From Paraglaciecola sp. MB-3u-78 (GTDB lineage Bacteria; Pseudomonadota; Gammaproteobacteria; Enterobacterales; Alteromonadaceae): 64,000 bases of DNA. Below are positions 28,708-42,259 of this stretch, in pieces. The notes beneath the pieces are model-generated. The model searched no databases. It had not been told where the DNA came from and saw only the letters and a program-made list of their open reading frames with translations. How positions within the stretch are numbered: the stretch's first letter is position 1; each line of letters starts with the position of its first letter. Both the position numbers and the translations under genes were made by a program. The stretch covers positions 434,001-498,000 of the forward strand of contig NZ_PJCF01000006.1 in NCBI RefSeq assembly GCF_002835935.1. The letters are read 5' to 3'.

Positions 28708-29052
28708 AATAAGGTGTGTTAAAACATGTCTTTATATTATTCATTTAGCAGATTTTATCTAGAACGGTCATTCATTTAGCCCAAATAGCCGAATAGTCAC
28801 CACCGCTATTGAGTCTTTCGTCTGTCTCTTGCGGGTTGTATATCACATCATGGTAAGTGAATAAGGCCATGTTTGAACAATATGGCGGTAGAGTGAAATT
28901 TTAACAGGCAGGTTGTGAGCCTGTAGATGCTTGGGCACGTCCCTTAGATGAGAAATAATCGATTTAATACATATACTTTTTCTAGTAGCTGTAGATAATT
29001 GCATAACAATAATAATCTCATTAAAGTTGTCACAAAGGTAAAGGATAACACT
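28708..29052. other. Gene-free stretch before the LEA2-like gene
   Basis: No coding frame, RNA gene or strong hairpin was found here. It presumably contains the promoter of the LEA2-like lipoprotein gene. Confidence 0.4.
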
Positions 29053-29520
29053 TTGAAACTGTTCACATTTCGTCTAGCTACGCTATTTATTATGCTTATA
29101 TTAACGAGCTGCGCTGCCTTAAATCCTAATTTTGAGAAGCCCAAAGTCAGTGTTAATTCCTTTAAAATACTGCCAAGGGGAAGTATCAATCCTACTTTTG
29201 AAATTGGTTTGCGAGTGGTTAATCCCAACAGTATCCCATTGAATTTAAAAGGCATGTCATACACTGCGAGTATTGAAGACAACAAGATTTTTTCGGGTGT
29301 GGCTAATCAACTCCCTATCGTGCAGGCTTATGGAGAAGAAGACATAAAACTAAATGCACAAGCAGATTTATTTGGGGGTATTCGGTTATTTGCGGATCTA
29401 ATGAAGAAAAGGGATACACCGATTTCTTACACTTTAAAAGTCAAATTGGATGTCGGCACTTTTGCTCTGCCTATTTACATCACTCGAGAGGGAAATTTGA
29501 CTATTCCAACCACTCATTAA
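29053..29520 (+). CDS. LEA type 2 family lipoprotein
   Basis: A 155-residue lipoprotein (lipobox LTSC, Cys20) with a LEA2/WHy-like beta-sandwich: strands KVSVNSFKILP, TFEIGLRVVNPNSIPLNLKGMSY and TYTLKVKLDV-like repeats. The TTG at 29053 is chosen because AAAGGA precedes it and the lipoprotein signal begins there. LEA2 domains in bacteria are linked to stress or desiccation, with no defined reaction. Confidence 0.75.
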   Translation: MKLFTFRLATLFIMLILTSCAALNPNFEKPKVSVNSFKILPRGSINPTFEIGLRVVNPNSIPLNLKGMSYTASIEDNKIFSGVANQLPIVQAYGEEDIKLNAQADLFGGIRLFADLMKKRDTPISYTLKVKLDVGTFALPIYITREGNLTIPTTH

Positions 29521-29529
29521 TCCAAAAAA

Positions 29530-29558
29530 AAGCACTACCTTTATCAGAGGTAGTGCTT
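29530..29558. terminator. Bidirectional terminator between the LEA2-like gene and fadA
   Basis: AAGCACTACCT / AGGTAGTGCTT 11-bp perfect stem, 7-base loop, with A- and T-runs, between convergent genes. Confidence 0.85.
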
Positions 29559-29582
29559 TATTCACATAGGATTTTGAGTTAG

Positions 29583-32926
<3,344 letters not shown>

Positions 32927-33204
32927 TATCATCTCCTGTGGCTATCGCCAAAGCGTGGGTGTGGAAGAGGCCAACGGCTCTCCGAGTACAGATTATATGA
33001 ATTGTTGTTAAAAAAAATGGAAAGGGCAACCTAACCTTTAACAAAACAAACTATGAGTTATTACATGTGGGTGAATAGAGTCAATTCAACTGGTCATGCC
33101 AGTTAATGTATGAAATATTCAAAATACTCGCATTTATCATTACGCAAGTTTGTTAGTATCAGGACTTGTACATTAGTTGGCCCCCCTTTTATGTTTTGGA
33201 ACTT

Positions 33205-35133
33205 GTGACTATTCGCTATTTACTATGCCTGGTCGTTGCTACCGCGTTGTTTACTCAGATTGTAGTGGCAGCACCTACGTTCGATCGTGAGCAACAAAGA
33301 ATCCTTTTTCTTAAAGCAGAGAGGCTTGCATATAATCCAAATAGTAGTGCCTTTAAAGAGATAATGGAACAACTGGAAGGTTATCCATTAAAGCCTTACG
33401 TTGAATTAAAAACGTTAAGTAAGTTCCCTTTTATGGCGAATAAAAAACAAATAGAAGGTTTTTTAGGCAAATACGGATCATCTCCTTTAGACAGACCTTT
33501 GCGCAAAAAATGGTTGGTCTATTTGGCCAAACAAAATCAACCTGAACTGTTTATGCATTTTTATCGAGATATGGGTAATGTCGCTTTGAACTGCACTTAT
33601 GCAGAAATGTTGCTGCAAAAAGACTCGTCTAATGCTGAAGCATTGAAGCTGGCAGAAAATCTGTGGGTCGTGGGTAAATCACAGCCAAATGACTGTGATG
33701 AATTATTCAAGACCTGGCAAAAGGCTGGTAAACGTACATTAGAATTAGTATGGAAAAGGATGTCCTTGGCGGCTGACGGTGGCAATCACACCTTGATCCC
33801 CTATTTAAAAACATTGATGCCCAAGGAACAGCAATATTTAGCTGATCTTTGGTTAAAGGTGCGTCGCTCACCTAGCCAGGTTTCTCGGCTATCTAATTTT
33901 CCGGGCAAATACCCAGAAAAGGAAACTGAGATACTGGTTTACGGTTTACAACGCCTTATCAGTAATAATAGGGATTTAGCGTTACGTAGTTGGGAAAAAC
34001 TGTCGAGTAAATTTGCTTTTTCGACATCACAACAAAAACAAATTTCACATAGGTTTGCTATTTTTTTAGCCCTAGCAGATCATGAACAAGCTGAAGTTTG
34101 GCTAGAAAAAGCCACAAGCTTTGAACCAGATGCCGAATTATTACGTTGGCATTTAGCCCATGTTTTAAGGCAAAAAAACTGGCAAGATGCCTTAGATGTC
34201 ATAAGCCTCGTGCCCGCCAACTCAGCCGACGATAATGTATTTCAATACTGGAAAGCCCTGGCTTACGAGAAGGTAGGCGCCCAAAAATTAGCGGACGAAG
34301 GCTTACATAAATTAGCTAAACAACGTCATTATTATGGTTTTTTGGCAAGCGGGAAATTATCTGAAATGCCTAGCTTAAATGACAATCCATTACTCATCCC
34401 CCAGGAGGAAATAGACAAGGTGGCTTCACTGCCTAGTGCACAAAGAGCTTTTGAATTCAGAAAGTTAGGACGTAATCTTAGTGCAAGGCGAGAGTGGTTT
34501 TCTTTACAAGGTCAATTGACCGATCAACAGAACGTAACCGCAGCTGTGCTTGCCAGTCAGCAGAACTGGCATGACCAAGCCATTTTTGGTTTTTCCAAAT
34601 CAGGCTATCTGGATGACTTGAGCCGACGTTTCCCCATGCCGTTTGATAGTCAACTGCAAAGCAATGCTAAAAAAAATAATATTGATGTCGCTTGGGCATA
34701 TGCCATCGTCAGACGTGAAAGTTCTTTTATGCCAGACGCAGCCTCTCACGCCGGCGCTTTGGGCTTGATGCAAGTGATGCCGGGTACGGCTCGTTATCTC
34801 GCCAAGAAAAAAATCAGAAGAAATAGTTTATTTAATCCCAACAGAAATGTTGAACTGGGTACGCAATATATGCGTTACCTGATGGATAAAATGGATAACA
34901 ATGCCATATTGGCCACTGCGTCTTATAATGCCGGTTGGCGAAGGGTTCAACAGTGGCTGCCTGAAAAAGGTAATATGCCCTTGGACTTATGGATAGAAAC
35001 CATTCCCTACAAAGAAACCCGAAATTACGTTAAGGCAGTGTTGGCTTATCAGCAAATATACAGCCAACATTTAGGTGGCAGTGAGAACCTATTTAAGAAA
35101 TTAGCCACTATGGAAATACAACCAAAAAGTTAG
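33205..35133 (+). CDS. slt: Soluble lytic murein transglycosylase
   Basis: A 642-residue periplasmic enzyme, near the 645 of E. coli Slt70. A signal peptide (TIRYLLCLVVATALFTQIVVAA) is followed by a long alpha-solenoid ring (about residues 25-450). The catalytic SLT domain has its glutamate in VRRESSFMPDAASHAGA and the GLMQVMPGTA and ATASYNAGW motifs. It cleaves peptidoglycan to anhydromuropeptides. The GTG at 33205 is the likely start; an earlier in-frame codon at 33166 would put 13 residues before the signal. Confidence 0.93.
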   Translation: MTIRYLLCLVVATALFTQIVVAAPTFDREQQRILFLKAERLAYNPNSSAFKEIMEQLEGYPLKPYVELKTLSKFPFMANKKQIEGFLGKYGSSPLDRPLRKKWLVYLAKQNQPELFMHFYRDMGNVALNCTYAEMLLQKDSSNAEALKLAENLWVVGKSQPNDCDELFKTWQKAGKRTLELVWKRMSLAADGGNHTLIPYLKTLMPKEQQYLADLWLKVRRSPSQVSRLSNFPGKYPEKETEILVYGLQRLISNNRDLALRSWEKLSSKFAFSTSQQKQISHRFAIFLALADHEQAEVWLEKATSFEPDAELLRWHLAHVLRQKNWQDALDVISLVPANSADDNVFQYWKALAYEKVGAQKLADEGLHKLAKQRHYYGFLASGKLSEMPSLNDNPLLIPQEEIDKVASLPSAQRAFEFRKLGRNLSARREWFSLQGQLTDQQNVTAAVLASQQNWHDQAIFGFSKSGYLDDLSRRFPMPFDSQLQSNAKKNNIDVAWAYAIVRRESSFMPDAASHAGALGLMQVMPGTARYLAKKKIRRNSLFNPNRNVELGTQYMRYLMDKMDNNAILATASYNAGWRRVQQWLPEKGNMPLDLWIETIPYKETRNYVKAVLAYQQIYSQHLGGSENLFKKLATMEIQPKS

Positions 35134-35205
35134 ACGCGTCTTTGCAACATATGCAAGGCCAACAGCCCTAAGCTTATGTTAATCTACTATTCTATTCTTT
35201 GATGA

Positions 35206-36559
<1,354 letters not shown>

Positions 36560-36561
<2 letters not shown>

Positions 36562-36628
36562 CCTGAACTCTGGATAAGACGTGCCGCAACACGAAAAGTA
36601 ATTATAACAAAAACAGTATGTTTGATAA
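36560..36628. repeat. Solo end of the 28591-type repeat (copy B)
   Basis: About 70 bases starting AACCTGAACTCTGGATAAG match the left part of the element at 28591-28703, through GTGCCGC and ACAGTATGTT. No matching right end follows, so this copy is truncated or decayed. It begins within the pepQ stop codon. Confidence 0.6.
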
Positions 36629-36702
36629 GGGCTTTTGAAATCTGCTAAAATTGACCTGCTACAAAGTGAAGCACTTGTTTAGTCTTTATTGTAAAAACTA
36701 GC

Positions 36703-36739
36703 GACCAACAGAAACACTTATGAAGTGTTTCTGTTGGTC
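36703..36739. repeat. Perfect 37-base palindromic hairpin
   Basis: A 17-bp arm (36703-36719) pairs perfectly with 36723-36739 around a 3-base loop, and the pairing extends outward (ACTA with TAGT) past a 2-base bulge. There is no clear T-run. It lies between pepQ and the DUF5916 gene and could be a terminator, an mRNA-end structure or a mobile palindrome. No gene was seen in the other bases from 36630 to 36988. Confidence 0.7.
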
Positions 36740-36988
36740 TAGTGATTTTCAATATTTGTGTGGCACAATGTCAAGCTGACACATCTGATAGTGATACCTT
36801 CTCCATTGCTGAAAAAGTGTTGTATATAGCCAAACATAGAGTCCCTTACAGTGGCATATGCAACTTGTCTGGCTAACAGGTTGATTTAACGCATAAATAT
36901 GTTTTTACTGCACATTTAGTTTACCCTTTTTCGATTTGTCAAAAACGCCATGTTGGATGAATGCTTTTGTTAATCGGAACCTTTATAC

Positions 36989-39316
36989 ATGCTTCGACTT
37001 TTTTTCTGTCTACTACTTTTTCTGGTATTCACTCACAACACTTATGCACAACAAACTACTTCTAAAGAGGATATTTCAAATGACTTCGCCAAACTAGATA
37101 TTCCAAATTTAGGTGGAGAAATAAAAGTTGATGGTGAGCTTGATGATATCCAGTGGCAACAAGCGAAAGAGTTAGAGCTTAACTATGTTACACGTCCATT
37201 TGAAAATACCCGCCCTCCGGTGACCACTAGAGTCAAAATATTTGAGAATGGCGATACCCTATATGTGGCATTTATTGCTCAAGATCCCAGGGTAGAAAAC
37301 ATCAGTGCGTTTTATCGAGACCGAGATGGCATATGGAGTGATGATTTAGTCGGGATTAAGCTTGATACTTTTAATGATAGTCGTTTAGCTTACCAGTTTT
37401 TTGTGAATCCTCATGGTATTCAAGCAGATTCTATTCAAAATGAAATGACTGGCGGCGAAAGTGATAGTTGGGATGGTATCTGGCAATCGGCAGGTAAAAT
37501 TGTTGCTGATGGTTATCAGGTGGAAATGGCTATTCCGTTGCGTATTTTAAACTTTGAAGAGGGTAACGAGAATAAAGTTTGGGGCGCTGAACTTGTTCGT
37601 TATTATCCAAGAGCGGATCGTTTACGTATTTCGAATATGCCTCGAGACCGCAACAACTCCTGTAATTTGTGTCAAATGGGCGCTATTGTTGGTTTCAAAC
37701 AAGCCAAACAAGGTAAAAATTTAGCCTTAGTGCCCACATTGGTATTGGGTAAAGGGCAGAGCCGTGACCCAGAAGAAAGCTTTGAATGGGAAGACTCAGA
37801 TAACCAAGAAATAGGCTTGGACGTGAAGTGGGGCATTACCCCAGAAATATCTTTACAAGCCACACTTAATCCAGATTTTTCTCAGGTGGAAGCCGATGTG
37901 GCTCAGCTGAGTATTAACGACACCTTTGCACTTTTCTTTGATGAAAAACGGACATTTTTTTTAGAAAATGCCGATTACTTTTCGAGCAACTACAATCTCG
38001 TTTATACCCGTAATGTGGGGGCGCCTGATTATGGTGCTAAAGTAACTGGGCGAATTGATCAACATACCTTTGGTATTTTTGTTGCCAATGATGAATCCAC
38101 AACTTTCTTAGTACCAGGGAATTTGGGCTCCAGTATTGCTAATGTTGAACAGGAGTCACTTAATCTAGCTTTACGTTATCGATATGATTTATCCGAGCAT
38201 CTATCCATCGGCTGGACCGGCACTTTGCGTGATGCACAGGGGTATTACAATTACGTCAATGCTATTGATGCTAAATATCAACTTACAGATAACGATACCT
38301 TTCGTGCACAAATATTACGTTCAGATACGCAATATCCAATTGACCTATACACAGAGTTTTGCGACAACAACTGTGAGCAGGACGAGGACTATTCAGAGAC
38401 CGCCTTACGCTTGAAAAATACCGACGCTTTTAGCGGTAAAGCTTATCGTGTCAGTTATACCCACGAGGAGCGTAATTGGAATGTTTTTTTAAACCGAAAT
38501 AGCCGTGGATCAGGTATTCGCACTGATTTAGGTTTTGGCTCTTTGGCTGACCGTCATCAGTCGGTAGTGGGCGGTGGTTACAACTGGTACAGTGAAAACA
38601 CTTGGTGGAATAAAGTCAGATTATCCGGTGACTGGGATATCAGCCATAACGATAATAACGAACTGATCGAGAAAGAGTCTGAAGTGCATCTGAGCATGAA
38701 TGGTCGATTGCAGTCCTACTTTGAAATAAGCTTTTTAAAGCGAGATAAAGTGGGGCTTCGTGCTGACTCAAGTATTCTGAGTATCACTGACAACAGCACA
38801 TTATTCACCGAGCAGCAAGGCAGTTTTTATTTTGAAATGCGTCCAAGTCCATCGTGGTATTTTAGTACATTTATGCGTTTTGGAGACCATATTGACTACG
38901 ACAACAACCGCTTGGGTAAACAATGGTTAGTGCGTCCTACTATAAACTGGAATATTGGCAAAAGTTTGCAGTTTAAACTGCGTCACACTTATCAAAACCT
39001 TGATGTGCATAATCAGCAACTGTTTACCGCCAACCTATCTGATTTTCGTACTACTTATCAGTTCAATCAACGCCAGTTCTTGCGTCTAATTTTGGTGTAT
39101 TCTGATATTGAACGTAACCAACAAAATTATACTTTTGATGTTGACGCCAACAGTATAGGATTAGGCACGCAACTTTTATATTCGTACAAACTCAATCCAC
39201 TCACCAAATTTTTTGTAGGTTATTCAGACTCTGCCTATCAAGATGATGTACTCACTTCATTGACCAAAAGTGGGCGTTCTGTGTTTATGAAATTCAGTTA
39301 TGCATGGCTAAACTAG
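36989..39316 (+). CDS. DUF5916 outer-membrane protein with CBM9-like N-terminal domain
   Basis: A 775-residue secreted protein. A signal peptide (ending HNTYAQ) leads into a CBM9-like beta-sandwich (about residues 30-220; IKVDGELDDIQWQQA, YVAFIAQDPRVENI). A DUF5916 region with many amphipathic strands follows and ends in a terminal aromatic strand (FMKFSYAWLN). The C-terminal two thirds probably form an outer-membrane barrel. The conserved DFSQVEADVAQLSINDTFALFF-type segment is characteristic. Members are common in marine Alteromonadales, with unknown ligands; carbohydrate binding is inferred from the CBM9 likeness. Confidence 0.85.
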   Translation: MLRLFFCLLLFLVFTHNTYAQQTTSKEDISNDFAKLDIPNLGGEIKVDGELDDIQWQQAKELELNYVTRPFENTRPPVTTRVKIFENGDTLYVAFIAQDPRVENISAFYRDRDGIWSDDLVGIKLDTFNDSRLAYQFFVNPHGIQADSIQNEMTGGESDSWDGIWQSAGKIVADGYQVEMAIPLRILNFEEGNENKVWGAELVRYYPRADRLRISNMPRDRNNSCNLCQMGAIVGFKQAKQGKNLALVPTLVLGKGQSRDPEESFEWEDSDNQEIGLDVKWGITPEISLQATLNPDFSQVEADVAQLSINDTFALFFDEKRTFFLENADYFSSNYNLVYTRNVGAPDYGAKVTGRIDQHTFGIFVANDESTTFLVPGNLGSSIANVEQESLNLALRYRYDLSEHLSIGWTGTLRDAQGYYNYVNAIDAKYQLTDNDTFRAQILRSDTQYPIDLYTEFCDNNCEQDEDYSETALRLKNTDAFSGKAYRVSYTHEERNWNVFLNRNSRGSGIRTDLGFGSLADRHQSVVGGGYNWYSENTWWNKVRLSGDWDISHNDNNELIEKESEVHLSMNGRLQSYFEISFLKRDKVGLRADSSILSITDNSTLFTEQQGSFYFEMRPSPSWYFSTFMRFGDHIDYDNNRLGKQWLVRPTINWNIGKSLQFKLRHTYQNLDVHNQQLFTANLSDFRTTYQFNQRQFLRLILVYSDIERNQQNYTFDVDANSIGLGTQLLYSYKLNPLTKFFVGYSDSAYQDDVLTSLTKSGRSVFMKFSYAWLN

Positions 39317-39403
39317 CGGATTGGTGAAGCTTGATAATTGTTTGCTTTGGCCATATATATTAACTTGCGGCAAGTCTAGCCGTGTCGAAGAAGGAAGGCA
39401 GTG

Positions 39404-40339
39404 ATGGAAGTATTACTCGATTATATTTTGACCGCACAAACACTCGTTTTAGTTTTTGTGGTGGTGTTACTTAAAACCTCAATTAAATTTGTCCCACAAA
39501 ACCGTGCCTATGTAATAGAACGATTTGGTAAATATCAGTCAACTAAAGAAGCTGGGTTAAATTTTATTGTACCCTTTATTGATCGTATTTCCGCGGATCG
39601 TTCGTTGAAAGAGAAGGCTGTAGATGTACCTGAACAAAGCGCCATTACCAAAGACAATATCTCGCTGTCAGTTGATGGTGTTTTGTATTTTCGAGTGCTT
39701 GACCCTTATAAGGCCACCTATGGAATAGATGATTACGAGTTTGCCGTGACTCAACTAGCACAGACCACTATGCGTTCTGAATTAGGCAAAATGGAACTCG
39801 ATAAAACCTTTGAAGAAAGAGACGTGTTAAACATCAATATCGTCTCGGCGATCAATGATGCTGCGGGTCCATGGGGTATCCAAGTTCTTCGTTATGAAAT
39901 CAAAGATATTGTGCCGCCTCAATCTGTAATGGAAGCGATGGAAGCGCAAATGAAGGCCGAACGAGTCAAACGGGCACAAATTTTAGAGTCTGAAGGTGAC
40001 AGACAGGCCGCCATTAATCGCGCCGAAGGTCAGAAAGCCTCAGTAGTCTTAGCCGCAGAAGCCGATAAAGAAGAACAAGTATTACGTGCAGAAGGCGAAG
40101 CCAAAGCGATAGTTGCAGTCGCTGCCGCTCAGGCAGAAGCCCTCAGACAAGTAGGTGAAGCCGCTGTCACCCCTGAAGGACAAAAAGCCATACAATTGGA
40201 TTTAGCCACTAAGGCCATTGAGGCCAAACATGCGATTGCTAAAGAATCCTCTGTGGTGTTATTGCCTGATAGCAGTACTGAAGCCGCGAGTGTTGTAGCC
40301 CAAGCGATGACCATTATTAATCAGTTGAATAAGGGGTAG
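39404..40339 (+). CDS. qmcA: SPFH/Band 7 membrane protease-associated protein, QmcA-like
   Basis: A 311-residue protein with one N-terminal membrane anchor, then the stomatin/Band 7 domain (VPQNRAYVIERFGKYQ to ELGKMELDKTFEERD) and an alanine/glutamate-rich coiled coil (AIVAVAAAQAEALRQ). It would form membrane microdomain scaffolds linked to FtsH. GTG 39401 and ATG 39404 are adjacent; the ATG fits the AAGGAAGG better. It is followed after 3 bases by the NfeD gene, the usual SPFH-NfeD pair. Confidence 0.92.
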   Translation: MEVLLDYILTAQTLVLVFVVVLLKTSIKFVPQNRAYVIERFGKYQSTKEAGLNFIVPFIDRISADRSLKEKAVDVPEQSAITKDNISLSVDGVLYFRVLDPYKATYGIDDYEFAVTQLAQTTMRSELGKMELDKTFEERDVLNINIVSAINDAAGPWGIQVLRYEIKDIVPPQSVMEAMEAQMKAERVKRAQILESEGDRQAAINRAEGQKASVVLAAEADKEEQVLRAEGEAKAIVAVAAAQAEALRQVGEAAVTPEGQKAIQLDLATKAIEAKHAIAKESSVVLLPDSSTEAASVVAQAMTIINQLNKG

Positions 40340-40342
40340 TGT

Positions 40343-40795
40343 ATGGACTGGGCATTCAATAATTTAGCTGAAAGTTTGCTCATTCTCGGCATACTTTTAT
40401 TAGTGATTGAAGTGGCAGTGTTGGGTTTTTCAACCTTTGTACTGTTTTTTGTAGGCTGCGCTGCTGTGGTCACCGCAGGTTTATTGTATGTGGGTTTTAT
40501 TCCAGATACTTGGTTGTCAGCAATGTTGAGCACAGGCGTGCTCACTGGGTTATCCGCTGTTTTGTTATGGAAGCCTTTAAAAAATATGCAAACGCAGGTG
40601 GACACTACAAAAGCACAAGGCGATTTGGTCGGACACCGTTTTATATTATTGGAAGATGTGGCTCCTGAGTTGACCCCTGAATATCATTATTCAGGGATCG
40701 ACTGGAAGCTAAAGTCCAATGAACATTTGGTAGCTGGCACTCAGGTAGAAGTGACACAAGCTGATGTTGGCGAATTCCACATCAAAGCTAGCTAA
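40343..40795 (+). CDS. NfeD family membrane protein
   Basis: A 150-residue short-type NfeD. Three to four hydrophobic helices fill the first 75 residues, followed by an OB-fold domain (GDLVGHRFILLEDVAPE, DWKLKSNEHLVAGTQVEVTQ). Short NfeD proteins partner SPFH proteins such as QmcA at the membrane. It is cotranscribed with qmcA and closed by the hairpin at 40823. Confidence 0.9.
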   Translation: MDWAFNNLAESLLILGILLLVIEVAVLGFSTFVLFFVGCAAVVTAGLLYVGFIPDTWLSAMLSTGVLTGLSAVLLWKPLKNMQTQVDTTKAQGDLVGHRFILLEDVAPELTPEYHYSGIDWKLKSNEHLVAGTQVEVTQADVGEFHIKAS

Positions 40796-40822
40796 CTTTT
40801 ACACTGCGAGTGTCTTTTATGT

Positions 40823-40848
40823 AAGTCGGGTTGATCCCGACTTTTTTT
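40823..40848 (+). terminator. Terminator of the qmcA-nfeD operon
   Basis: AAGTCGGG / CCCGACTT 8-bp stem with a 5-base loop and a T-run to 40848. Confidence 0.88.
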
Positions 40849-40938
40849 ATTGTTTTAGGGTCATTGCTTGTAATTTTTTGTGCAAGCTCATATAAATAAT
40901 CAGCAGCCAATCACACGCAATACATCTATTAGAAATTT

Positions 40939-42066
40939 ATGCTTAAGCACAGACCACTTTTTAAATACATTCGAAATCACGATACGCTTTTTAGTGAGCT
41001 GGCGATGGCCAGAAACTCTTATGCGCAAAGTCTTGGTCTGAACGATTATGCCTATCACAAAACCCCCAAATTTATCACTGCTGATGGCCGTAGGCTGACC
41101 ATTGAGCCAGAGAGAAGTTTGATAGTGCAAGACTACCAATCCTTTTTAGGTGTGAAGAGTCTTTTGCAGCGAGAAATTCCGGGCTTTTATATTGTCAATA
41201 ACAGCGATATTGGGTTTCGCTACCCCACTGCCGCGATTGCAGGTCAAGATGCGCCCTTTATTAAACGTTTTCGGTCGGAGTTTTTTCATAAGGTTGATGA
41301 AGATAGAAGTATTTGCCGACCACGGAATCTGTCTTATGGGATTAAAAGTCGTGGCAAAGGTGACAACAGACAGGAATACGAAGTGTGGGTGCCAGATGAG
41401 CATGTTCAACTCGATCCCACTCCGTTATTTATTGATAAGTATGGTGAGGATTTGCCTGATGATGTGCGCGATTTTGCAAGCCTGACACCTGTTGTCTATG
41501 GTTGGATGGGGGTTAAACGCGCTGCATTTGAAGCTATATATGTGAATAAGAAAAGTATGGGTGATATTGCCATCAATATAGGTTTGTCGGTTGACGCTTA
41601 TAATATTGGTGCTATGCCAGATTTGTCTTATTCTCCTGTGATTGGTAGTTCGATAGCCGTGAGTAACGCTGAACTGGAATGGGAAGTGATGGGGTATTAC
41701 GCCCCAAAAGGCGATCACCCTGATCACGATCACATCTGGTCTGCTATAAATCATGTTATTGAAGCCGTGGGAACCGCGACTAGTGATATCTATAACAAGA
41801 TAGCTATTCCTACTAGCGAGAGTAAAACAGAACGTATTCTTAGCGCTATACAAGAGCAACACATTTCCACAGAGCAAGTTCTCCAATGGGATTTAAAACC
41901 GTGGGAGTTTTTACAAGATGCCAGTATTCATAGGCGTAAATCACACGATCCTAGTCGCTCAGTGAACTTGTTAGGCAGACTCAACCGGCTTTTTTATCAA
42001 GAATCCTTTAAACTGCCATCGCTCAAAAAGATACACGATTTGATTGCTCAGCCCGTTAAGCGATAG
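40939..42066 (+). CDS. Conserved hypothetical protein, 375 residues
   Basis: An intact gene for a soluble 375-residue protein with no signal peptide or membrane segment. I do not recognise the family. Visible features are a basic N-terminus (MLKHRPLFKYIRN), a histidine/aspartate cluster (KGDHPDHDHIW, about residues 258-268) that could bind a metal, and a basic C-terminal third. It lies alone between nfeD and pmbA with its own upstream region. Base usage is like that of its neighbours, so it is not obviously foreign. Confidence 0.7.
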   Translation: MLKHRPLFKYIRNHDTLFSELAMARNSYAQSLGLNDYAYHKTPKFITADGRRLTIEPERSLIVQDYQSFLGVKSLLQREIPGFYIVNNSDIGFRYPTAAIAGQDAPFIKRFRSEFFHKVDEDRSICRPRNLSYGIKSRGKGDNRQEYEVWVPDEHVQLDPTPLFIDKYGEDLPDDVRDFASLTPVVYGWMGVKRAAFEAIYVNKKSMGDIAINIGLSVDAYNIGAMPDLSYSPVIGSSIAVSNAELEWEVMGYYAPKGDHPDHDHIWSAINHVIEAVGTATSDIYNKIAIPTSESKTERILSAIQEQHISTEQVLQWDLKPWEFLQDASIHRRKSHDPSRSVNLLGRLNRLFYQESFKLPSLKKIHDLIAQPVKR

Positions 42067-42259
42067 CTCAATGCAATCGGTATACACTTCCTTGGCTATC
42101 AATAACTTTCCTCTTTGTGATAGCTTTGTTGTTGATACTGCTCAAATACTCGCGAGTAAAATAAAAATAAGATACTCATTGTTACTCAGTTATTCGTTGT
42201 ATGTTGTTGAAAATATATAAGCAATTTGACTGTTCTTTTCAGTAACTGCTTATATCGTC

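Noticed and set aside
41425-41886. 153-codon frame antisense to the 375-residue gene
   Set aside because: The sense frame is much longer and has a normal start; the antisense frame is rich in His and Ile in a way typical of shadows.
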